64,000 bases of DNA from Macrostomum hystrix (Eukaryota; Platyhelminthes; Macrostomidae): positions 7,438,001 through 7,502,000 of the forward strand of contig CATNEN010000038.1 of the NCBI GenBank assembly GCA_950097015.1, given 5' to 3'. Shown in pieces: positions 28,501 to 37,612 of the stretch. Made by a program: the position numbers and the translations under genes. A model generated the notes under the pieces. That model ran no database searches. It saw only the letters and a program-made list of their open reading frames with translations, and was not told where the DNA came from. Positions within the stretch are counted from its first letter, which is position 1. Every line of letters starts with the position of its first letter.

Positions 28501-30898
28501 GAAAACTGTCCCTATACCATTTAGTATCTTGCCCCACAGTGTTACTGAACAATTTATAAGCCTACATTTGTCGACCAATCGAATACGGCAGAAATTTTAG
28601 AGCCAAGGCTGCACGGGACTCTGTATGGGGAGTTAGCGTTTGTGAGATCCCCCGGTTGAGACTTCATGTCGGAGCTTGAGGATCATTAGTGCGCGTGCGA
28701 CACTGGGACAGCTGGGAAATATTCAAACTGGCACAACTGAGCTATAGTAGCTGCTTCTATTTCTAAAGAGATTTTAATCGATAAAGAACGCACCGCTGAC
28801 GCACCGCTGACGAGGGAAGAAAATTTGCATGCACAATACGTGCAGTCTACCTGTAACATTCTTTCGCTCAAATTTTTTAATTTATTTTATGAAAAAAAAC
28901 TTCCACTGTGTAATGGCTTTAAAATTTTGCATGCTAATCACTTTTTAATTTCGCACTTGCAAACTTTATTACTTAAGGTAAAACCTAACATTCTTACCCA
29001 CAGACATGGCAAGCACTAACAGAAATGTTATTTCTGGATAATGAGAAAGTGCATGAACCAGGCGTTAAGTTGAAAAATGAGGTTGTGAATTTTATGGCAT
29101 TGAATGTAGCAAACTGAAATGACTGCTCATCTGTCTATTTAGTAACAGCAGCCTCTAAAACTGAGGAGGTTTTAGCTGCTCAAACTGGAATCTAAGACTA
29201 GCTGCTAAAACTGGGATCTGAGACTAGCTGCTAAAACTGGGATCTGAGACTAGCTGCTAAAACTGGGATCTGAGACTGTAGCTGCTAAAACTGGGATCTG
29301 AGACTAGCTGCTCAAACTGGGATCTGAGACTGTAGCTGCTAAAACTGGGATCTGAGACTAGCTGCTAAAACTGGGATCTGAGACTAGCTGCTAAAACTGG
29401 GATCTGAGACTAGCTGCTCAAACTGGGATCTAAGACTAATTGCTAAAACTGGGATCTGAGACTAATTGCTCAAACTGGGATCTAAGACTAGCTGCTAAAA
29501 CTGGGATCTGAGACTAGCTGCTAAAACTGGGATCTGAGACTAGCTGCTCAAACTGGGATCTGAGACTGTAGCTGCTAAAACTGGGATCTGAGACTAGCTG
29601 CTCAAACTGGGATCTGAGACTGTAGCTGCTAAAACTGGGATCTGAGACTAGCTGCTAAAACTGGGATCTGAGACTAGCTGCTAAAACTGGGATCTGAGAC
29701 TAATTGCTCAAACTGGGATCTGAGACTAGCTGCTCAAACTGGGATCTGAGACTGTAGCTGCTAAAACTGGGATCTGAGACTAGCTGCTAAAACTGGGATC
29801 TGAGACTAGCTGCTAAAACTGTGATCTGAGACTAGCTGCTAAAACTGGGATCTGAGACTAATTGCTCAAACTGGGATCTAAGACTAATTGCTAAAACTGG
29901 GATCTGAGACTAATTGCTCAAACTGGTATCTAAGACTAGCTGCTAAAACTGGGATCTGAGACTAGCTGCTAAAACTGGGATCTGAGACTAGCTGCTAAAA
30001 CTGGGATCTGAGACTAGCTGCTAAAACTATGATCTGAGACTAGCTGCTAAAACTGGGATCTAAGACTAGCTGCTAAAACTGGGATCTGAGAGGCTGCTAA
30101 AACTGGGATCTGAGACTAGCTGCTAAAACTGGGATCTGAGACTAGCTGCTAAAACTGGGATCTGAGACTAGCTGCTAAAACTGAAATCTGAGACTAATTG
30201 CTCAAACTGGGATCTAAGACTAGCTGCTAAAACTGGGATCTGAGACTAGCTGCTAAAACTGGGATCTGAGACTAGCTGCTAAAACTGGGATCTGAGACTA
30301 GCTGCTAAAACTGGGATCTGAGACTAGCTGCTAAAACTGGGATCTAAGACTAGCTGCTAAAACTGGGATCTGAGACTAGCTGCTAAAACTGGGATCTGAG
30401 ACTATAGCTGCTCAAACTGGGATGTAAGACTGTAGCTGCTGCATGTTTTGGCGACACATGAGCACAAGTGAGCAATCAAGAGTCGTGCGTCCTCCAATCT
30501 AAAATATAAATTCAATAATAGCAGAGTCCTTGGCTCGAAACCGCTGATTTTCCGTCGGCACTTACGCTGTCATCTTCAGCAAGTCGAGGACTCGCGCTGC
30601 AATGCGGCGAGGTCAGCAAGTCGGCATCGGCGGCGGGAGACTGTTCCAGTCCGCTGTCGCTGGTGGCATAGTCGGCTGCGGCAATCGAGGCTTCAACAGC
30701 GCTTGCGGCAGCAGCGGCTGCGGCTGCCAGAGCAATGTCCCGGTCAGCGCTGGCCTGAGTGACACGATTTGGTGGCAGCCGGAAGGTCGAACGAAACGAA
30801 TTGCGGCTGAATGTGGGGTCAGTTTCACTCAAATCTGGCGCATCTCCAGGCCCACCCTTGCGTTCCAGATTATTGTAGTCATCCACTTCATCATCCAT
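25574..30898 (-). CDS. TACC: Transforming acidic coiled-coil (TACC) protein
   Basis: Seven exons, all introns phase 0: 30898-30566, 28478-28377, 28196-27843, 27547-27353, 27162-27133, 26809-26390 and 25843-25574; about 567 residues. The last two exons are the TACC domain: LEDLQSVEKAFSDLHKRFEK, then YLTLKAHAEEKLEAANRHIE and the end VQENAELTSICDELINRVG, closely following vertebrate TACC C-termini. The N-terminal part is acidic, Ala/Ser-rich, with SETDPTFSRNSF and SDSGLEQSP. TACC proteins load XMAP215-type polymerases at centrosomes and spindle microtubules. The last five exons are firm. The 34-codon exon at 28478 and the acidic first exon at 30898 are inferred from phase, a strong GTAAGTG donor at 30565 and the lack of any other downstream partner. 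If wrong, the start could be the ATG at 28457. Confidence 0.88.
25875..26378. repeat. 16-bp minisatellite in TACC intron 5
   Basis: About 31 units. On the TACC strand the unit is GTGAGATGGGATTGGA (right part) or GTGAGATGGGATTAAA (left part). The real intron donor is GTGAGCACAACTTT followed by AGATGGGATTGGA, so it reads as a first, diverged unit. Confidence 0.96.
26850..27085. repeat. 19-bp G-rich/C-rich minisatellite in TACC intron 4
   Basis: About 12 units. On the TACC strand the unit is TCCTCTACCCCCTTCCCAG, a pyrimidine tract ending in CAG, so each unit resembles a 3' splice site. The plus strand is G-rich. Confidence 0.92.
27655..27816 (-). mobile_element. tRNA-derived SINE family A in TACC intron 3
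   Basis: On the minus strand GGTGGCAAAGCGGTTAACGC is the A-box side and GGTCCCAAGTTCG the B-box side, then GGCCACATTTATTTAGGGCG and TTACGCCCTTGAGGGCCAAC. The 3' half is truncated. Confidence 0.78.
29160..30440. repeat. 26/29-bp family minisatellite, TACC intron 1
   Basis: About 48 units of ACTGGGATCTGAGACTAGCT plus GCTAAA or GCTCAA, in the same plus-strand orientation as the PI4K2 intron 3 array at 18895-20005 and clearly the same family. Here most units read GCTAAAACT; in PI4K2 they read GCTCAAACT. Confidence 0.96.
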
Positions 30899-31195
30899 TT
30901 AAGCAAATTCAGTGCTTAATGCTTATTTCTTGATTAGACTTTGAAATGATAGCAAAATCTGAAATGTTTTGTAGATTAGTGCTCAAGCTCATTTTTACAC
31001 TCAGATGTCTCAATATTATTTTTATGATAAAATGTTGCTCTTTCTGAGGGGTTCCAAAAGTGACTATTGCACTGATTAGAAAATTTTTGTTTAAAATTGC
31101 AAGGAGTACATAAATAATGTATCAGATATATAAGCTTTATTTTGTCATTTAAATAAAAAGCATGAAAAAAGAATCATATTTTAATATTTAAATAA

Positions 31196-32771
31196 TCTAT
31201 ATATATAAAAGTGACAACTCTGTCTGCGTGTGTGCAACCTTTTGTCTTTATAGACGCCGAAACCGCTCAACCAAATCGCACCAAACTTTGCACATACCTA
31301 AAACCACCTACGCTGAGTGCAATAGGCTACTCAAATTCCCGAAAAATCATTTCCTTCCTGCTCAAAAGTGCAAAAAACTGCTCAAAAAATCGTCAAAAAA
31401 TCACTCAATTCGACATATCGTCGCCCCACTTTGTCAGATTTTCTCCAAATAGCTGCATCATCTCAAAGTGAGTCACTTTTTGTTTTCCGAGGACAGCCAC
31501 CCCAACTCCCCTCTGCCACTCTGCGGGCCAAATTTTATTACAGTCACCCCCTCCCTTCCCCAGGCGCCGAAGCCCCAGACTGTACATTGTATTTCAAGCC
31601 GTGAATGTACACAGCCCAAACCCCTAGACTGTCTACTGGCCCCCAAGCAGCACTGAGACTGAGTGCGGTGAGTGTGGTGGCGTCCCAGTGCGCAGGGCTC
31701 TCCGGTCGATATTTCTCTCCAGCCAGCCTATTTCTCTCGATATGCTGACGTTGACTGGCTGTCAGAGAGGGCAATTCTGTGTCCTAGAAATGATGCCGCC
31801 AACGAAATTAACTACCAACTGCTTCAGGAGTTGCCAGGTGCAGTTTTCACCTACAAGTCAATTGATACAACGTTGACTGATGACACCGCTGTGGAGTATC
31901 CTGTTGAGTTTCTGAACTCTCTAGATCCTCCTGGAACTCCATCGCACAACTTGCAGCTGAAAGTTGGGGCACCAATTATGCTCCTCCGCAACCTGAATGC
32001 GCCAAGGCTGTGTAACGGCACCAGACTGATAGTCAGGCGGCTCTTCCCACACATGATTGAGGCCACGATAATGACTGGATCTGGCAGAGGAGAGTCTGTG
32101 TTCATTCCCCGGATTCCAATTATCCCCACGGACCTGCCATTTCAGTTCAAGTGACTGCAGTTCCCTGTGAGAGTGTGCTTTGCGATGACTATTAACAAGG
32201 CTCAGGGACAGTCGCTGAAGGTAGCTGGCATCAACCTGGAGACTCCTTGCTTCTCGCATGGGCAGCTTTATGTCGCCTGCTCCCGTGTTGGAACTTCAGC
32301 TGGCCTATTCATTTTCGCACCAAGGGGAAGAACGAAGAATGTGGTGTATCCCCAGGCCTTGAGGTGACTCGCAAGCAATTAATAGAAAAGTAGTCACGAA
32401 TTGACCTTGACCTGTCTAACTCTGAACTCTGAAACAGTTTAATTTTGTTTCTTTGACATTGTTATTGTTATGCCATGGCTATTTTCCTTATGTATATGCG
32501 TGTACATGCATACTGTATACAGAGGCAGATTTAGGGGGGGGCAGGGGGGCAGTCGCCCCCCTAAATTTTAATCATGGGAATAAGATGCCCCCACATATTG
32601 TCTTCTTACTTTTTACTTAAAACGCCCTTAAACAAACTCTTCACTTTTCATTAATGCAGTAAATAAATAAATGGTGACCTTCACTATAAAGTTAATAGGC
32701 CTACAGAGACGTGAATTGCTTACTGCTTTGCTTTAAATTTCTGCCCCAAAAACAACGGGCAAAAAAGCTAG
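31196..32771 (+). mobile_element. Helitron, defective, with both ends
   Basis: The element starts TCTATATATATAAAAGTG directly after an A and ends with a TGCCC/GGGCA hairpin (32742-32761), six bases, then CTAG directly before a T. TC start, hairpin, CTRR end and insertion between A and T are the defining Helitron features. After the start, GACGCCGAAACCGCTCAACC is the typical subterminal stretch. Inside is the C-terminal part of the helicase (31672-32367). About 400 bp between helicase and hairpin holds a G-run/C-run stretch at 32521-32570 that looks like the end of another transposon. The insertion lies about 300 bp upstream of the first TACC exon. Confidence 0.82.
31672..32367 (+). pseudogene. 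Helitron helicase C-terminal part, interrupted by a stop
   Basis: The frame reads LSERAILCPRNDAANEIN, LKVGAPIMLLRNLNAPRLCN, then after an in-frame TGA at 32152 continues PVRVCFAMTINKAQGQSLK and LYVACSRV, the last conserved motifs of Pif1-like helicases as found in Helitrons. At the broken position related proteins usually have Arg, so a CGA to TGA change is likely. The Rep nuclease part and helicase N-terminus are absent, so the element cannot move by itself. Confidence 0.85.
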
Positions 32772-35201
32772 TAAGTTGTAAATTAACTTCTAAATAATAA
32801 TTGTTTCATGACCTATAAAAAATACTGATTATCAATAGGAACTTCATAATAAAAATACATAGAAACACATATATCCTAGGACATAGGTACCGTACCATGC
32901 CTGGTAGCAATAGCTTTCAGATAGAAAAATATAGTTATTTAAAATGTATATATTGACAAGCTAAATAGGGCCTATAGACGATCAATTTGCTTTGTAGCCT
33001 TGGCCCTACTCTACTTTATTGACTGACAAAACAATTGTAGGCTTAGGGAATATAATTTAGCATGTCATTTAGCATTTATCAAAGCCAATTTATACTATGT
33101 AGGGATTGTAGATAGATAAATGTGTAGCATAGCATATGCCTACCTAAGTTAAATATTGTCTTCTAAGAGTTTACTAAAGTTTATACTAGCTAGCTCAGCT
33201 GTGACAGTAAAGTATATCGATAAATTATTATAATCATGCGAAAAACGAAGTTGCAGAATTGCATAATTAAAAACAATATAATCAGTGACTTAAGTAGTCT
33301 GAAAGGTAATGTATGAAAAGAAGCGTTGAAAATGCGATACGGTAATTAATATCAAAAGCATACAAACACGCATAATAATATAATACTGTAGTGCTATTAA
33401 AATAAAAAAATAACTTCGTAGATTTTTAGGTATAAATAATATTCCTTTTGTTATGATTCTCAGTTCTTGTATTTATTAAATAGACTTTGTTGATACGTGT
33501 AATGACAAATAGTATCAAACCGGTGTCGAAAGAAAACAACTGAATTATAATTCGGTCAAAAGAAAGTAACAAAGATTTTTCATTCAGCATAATTTTTTGA
33601 AAATGACGATTAGGAAAAGTCTATGCAGTTTCACTTCCTTTAAAAGTGTTTTGTTACATAATGCACATGTAATAGCTATGCACAAAGTCACATTTATCAT
33701 TTTGTAAACTGCTACATAATAGTGTTATCAGCAATTAAAGCACTGCTATGATGTGTGTAACTCAAAATACTGTAACTATACTCTCTGCATAGATTGTTTA
33801 ACCTACTATTCTCTAGTTTTCATGGCTTATAATTGGTATTTAACTGGCCAAAAGTGGTCAAATAAAACGATAAACGCGGGCAATAATTACAAGATAATAC
33901 ATGATGATCTAGCTCTAAACAGCGCCCTCTGACGTCACGGAAGAGCTTCAGACAGCTGCAGATTGCTGTCAAAGAATTAAATGCAGCTCGGGAGAGCTTT
34001 CAGAAGCAGTAGTGTGCAGAACATGGCGGCACACCTTGTTACAATTCTGCAGCTGGTTACAATTTCAAATCAACAAAAAACATATTACAACAACAGCAGT
34101 TACATTTCGTTTTATTTGTGCGTCGTCGGCTGAAGTCGCATACGTAGGCATGGCTTTTTGCCCCAGGATAGTGTGTGGACTAGCAACTAGCTTGGCCCTG
34201 TCACACAGCATATCATCCCGACGCTCGATTTTCATCATCATCGCAACCCCAAAAAAGCTTATCCAGCTTTTGTGTCGAGGACTAATAGACATTGATAACA
34301 TTATAAATATGCATCATTAGTCCATTTGAACAGGTGATAAAAGTAGGTTTAATCTCCAGAACTTTAATAAATAACTTTATAGTTCATTTTTTACTTGACA
34401 TCATTCTGGCCAGATGTGCAGCCGACAGCACAGCCTCATGGGCAGCTATATCGCGTGGTATATCAGGGAAGGCTGCGTATTGCTGTTCAGTTGTCCATGG
34501 ACTGGAGCCGGGGTGGGACGCCAAACCCACCCTCGACAGCTATATTACCCCAACTGATGCTGATACCGATGTAACGGCTGGTTCTACTAAAGTAAGACAG
34601 AATTATTAAGTGTCTGCATGCTAAAAAGGGCACACAGTTCCAGTTGAATCTGGAATCGAACCTCCGACCTTCAACTCGTTGACGCTCTGACCACTAGACT
34701 ACAACCACCACTTAGCGAATTTACTTTTTGTATAACGTTATCTTAATAATTTTTTGCTTTATTAAATTAAACGACAAAATCTGCAGAGAAAAACTACAAA
34801 TAAAAAAATATGTATTTAAAAAGTTATACTTCCATGCTAGTCGAAAATCTGCCAATGAAGCGTGGAAAAAGTATAAAGCAATAGAAACTATTAAGTGCAG
34901 TTTTCTGACATGAAAATTCTAAAAAATCAATCTCGCACCGAAGTGAACCCGCGAGAATCCTAGCTTGACCTTAGAATTTAGGATGTTCAGATTCTATAGT
35001 GCAAATAACCACTGTATAAAATGACACGCGCTTATACCACACTAAAGGCTAGTTGCTTCTTAGAAAATGAATATCTCAAGAACTGTTTATTTAGTGGCGA
35101 TGCTGTTGGTTAAGTTCAATGTATCGAAAGTAGGAAGACAAGTAAGCTAGTAGTACTAAACTATCAGAGTCTCCTTACAGTCGCTGCGCGTACTGAGTAT
35201 T
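32772..35201. other. AT-rich intergenic region
   Basis: No gene supported. A TGACGTCA site at 33930 and an AACATGGCGGC motif near 34020 could mark a promoter, and a 36-codon frame opens at that ATG, but nothing downstream looks like exons. Frames at 34012-34320 on both strands lack motifs. One SINE-B copy lies at 34480-34712. Confidence 0.45.
34480..34712 (-). mobile_element. tRNA-derived SINE family B
   Basis: On the minus strand the head TGGTTGTAGTCTAGTGGTCA leads to GAAGGTCGGAGGTTCGATTC (clear B-box) and a body ending near GTCCATGGACAACTG. The order matches the copies at 21185-21410 and 56290-56465. Confidence 0.75.
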
Positions 35202-36443
35202 TCAGGTCGGCGAGTCCAGATCATCGACGTAGACCCGCTTTATGGACTTGCTGCTCTGACCCAGGCCGCCGGTCACGTAGAATTGCGGAAATCTGTCGTC
35301 GAATTGCCGGCAACACTTCTCCAGGCTGTGCAGATCCGGGGCCTGGATTGTTACGGTTCGAGTCCGCGCCAGACCGTTGCCGTTGGGCCTCGGCCGTTCG
35401 AGTCGAATCTGGGTATCGCACGATCGGGCGATGGCTTCAATCCGCCGGTCGTCCGGATCTGTGAAGATGCGCATCGTTGCGAAATTGTCCGGGATTCGAA
35501 AGCTGTACTTGTACACCACGGAGCGGAAGTTAACAGATTCAGCAACCCGCAGCTCTTCCAGGTTGCCGCGAACAATGTCTTTTCGCTGCTGCTGACTGGT
35601 TGAGCCTGTTAGAAGCTGGTCGACGTCTGTCTTGTTTTGGCTGTAGGTTGCAGGCTGTTTGGTTGCAAGCTGGCCAACAGACACCGACCTACACGACATT
35701 CTGTCGCTTGAATTCTGCTGCTGTTGCTGCAGGCGAGCATTGTAGCTGTGCTGCTGCTGCTTTGGTGGAGGTTCGGCGATGAATGTTACCGGACCGTCGT
35801 CCAGTTCGATATCATCATCATCATCCTCTTCTACAGTATCGTCATCCTCATCTTCGTCTGGGTAGCCGGACGCAGATGTAACTAATTGGTCTTGCTGCTG
35901 GTCACCGTCACCCTTTTTGTGAAGATAGGTATTCGCTTCAGCAGTGCAGTTGCTTGCTTTGTAAACGCAGCTTGTACATGTGTGACAGCTGCTGTTGCTG
36001 CTGCAGTTGCTGCGGCTACAGTCGCCTCTTGTTCTTCTACTGCTAGAGTTTTCACTGCAGCTGCTGCTGCCAGATGCAGTGTTGTTGTATTCATTGTTGC
36101 TGAGCTTGCCAATGCCAGCATCGAAGCCGCAACTGTTGCCTTCCTGGCTAGAGTCTGACGACGTTTGGCCAAAAGTTGTGAGCGGCTGCGTTACAAAGTC
36201 TGATTCTGCATTTCTCGACTTGTCCATCGACCTGTTGCGCGCTCCGTCTCCGCGTCCAAAAAAATTAGTCCACTTTTTGAGTCGCTGCGTTGCCCGACTG
36301 ACTTGCGTCGCCCGGTCGCTCTCCTCGAACCCCTCTGAGCATTCGCCGCATTCCTCGTGGTCATTAGGGGCCGGTTCGCAGTCTGGCAGTTTCTTGAGCT
36401 CTCCAGCCCGCGGTCGGAACATTCTGCGCAGTGCTGACAGCAT
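35202..36443 (-). CDS. Uncharacterised acidic, low-complexity protein
   Basis: A single open frame of 413 codons starting MLSALRRMFRPRAGELKK. Residues about 1-75 are charged, about 95-165 very Ser/Asn/Cys-rich, about 200-220 a run of Asp/Glu, followed by Gln runs. Only the last 110 residues look folded: VNFRSVVYKYSFRIPD, then RRIEAIARSCDTQIRLERP and RTVTIQAPDLHSLEKCCRQF. An IEAI..C-T-I-L pattern with a following hydrophobic strand and helix resembles a KH-type fold, but I cannot name a family. The domain-like C-terminus and codon usage support a real gene. No introns or neighbours help. The function is unknown. Confidence 0.6.
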   Translation of the reverse strand: MLSALRRMFRPRAGELKKLPDCEPAPNDHEECGECSEGFEESDRATQVSRATQRLKKWTNFFGRGDGARNRSMDKSRNAESDFVTQPLTTFGQTSSDSSQEGNSCGFDAGIGKLSNNEYNNTASGSSSCSENSSSRRTRGDCSRSNCSSNSSCHTCTSCVYKASNCTAEANTYLHKKGDGDQQQDQLVTSASGYPDEDEDDDTVEEDDDDDIELDDGPVTFIAEPPPKQQQHSYNARLQQQQQNSSDRMSCRSVSVGQLATKQPATYSQNKTDVDQLLTGSTSQQQRKDIVRGNLEELRVAESVNFRSVVYKYSFRIPDNFATMRIFTDPDDRRIEAIARSCDTQIRLERPRPNGNGLARTRTVTIQAPDLHSLEKCCRQFDDRFPQFYVTGGLGQSSKSIKRVYVDDLDSPT

Positions 36444-37612
36444 GGCTGGCTGCGAGGTTCTTATTTTATTACTTTAATCTTATATATAATATTCAATCTT
36501 ATTTTTTGTCGAGGCTATGCCCCTTTCATACATTAGAGCTAAAATGAAAATGCATTTCTTGCCTTATCCAGTTTGCTGCTTCTATGGTGTTTCAGCCATA
36601 GACTGTTTCCATTTTTTCGATTCTAAAGTACATCCTACATTAAACACATTTTCTATATTGCTCTCTGTAGATTGCACATACGCTCGTATATTGGTATCAC
36701 AGATTACGAGCTCGTACATATGATTCATATAGCTGAAATTAATAAAATATGCCATTTTAGTGACCTACTGAGTCATTCAGACATCACCAAGCCCACTTTA
36801 TCAGCTATATCCTGCTGAGCGTTTTCGCATTACGGTCAATACCCATAATTGATATTGGTCAACCATAATCCAACCAGTATAGGGTTGGCTGAAGCAAATA
36901 AAAGCCGATGCATTGTTGCCTGGGCTAACGATGAATTCAGTTAGTTCAGCCTGCTGTCCTGGAAGCTGCCGCGTCTTCTGGAACGTCAACAACACATCTG
37001 AGATAATTGAAAACTCCGATTACTTAGTGATCGAGATAGAACATTGTTTTTAATTAGTAATTCCGTAATCATCATATTGTTTCTCCCTTGGTTACAAGGA
37101 CTCACGAATCGGGATATTTTTACAACGTTCGCAATGTTATCGGGTCGATAAAGTATTTGGGTTTCATTACTTTCAACATTAGTTGAGGATCATCGATTTA
37201 TAACTCTAGACCCAGAGTGGCAGAGCGGTCAATGCGTTTGCTTCTTTGGGGCGCAGCCGCGAAGAGAACGCTTGGGAGCATGCCGTGCATTTGCGCCATC
37301 AAAGGGATAAACTATTTAATGTATTAACGCTTAGCAGTTGTAGTAACTCAAAGGCTGCTCACAGGTGAGCCACTTAGAAAGGAGTTAAGAACATTGTCCA
37401 AACGATGCCCCAACACGGACTAATTTATTTCAAGAGTTTTTAGCTTGCTCACTTATCGAATCATAAGGAAAGTTATTTCAGCGAACCCCAGAAACTAAAG
37501 GTACCGATACAATGGCACAGATAAAAAGAACGTTGAACAGGAATTTACAAATAGCAAGCATTGAACCCTTATGAAGTCTAGCTGCAATGCACAGGCAAAG
37601 GCATTGTCACGC
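36444..37612. other. Intergenic DNA between the acidic-protein gene and CTR9
   Basis: AT-rich. It contains a short SINE-A head at 37208-37290 and, on the minus strand, AATAAA (plus-strand TTTATT at 37424-37429), about 185 bp past the CTR9 stop and a good candidate poly(A) signal. No exon seen. Confidence 0.5.
37208..37290 (+). mobile_element. tRNA-derived SINE family A, head fragment
   Basis: CAGAGTGGCAGAGCGGTCAA followed by TGCGTTTGCTTCTTTGGGGC matches the tRNA-like head shared by the family A copies; the rest is missing or unrecognisable. Confidence 0.55.

Noticed and set aside
34012-34320. 102-codon plus frame and 78-codon minus frame near a CRE-like site
   Set aside because: No recognisable protein pattern; the region may be a promoter but no downstream exons were found.
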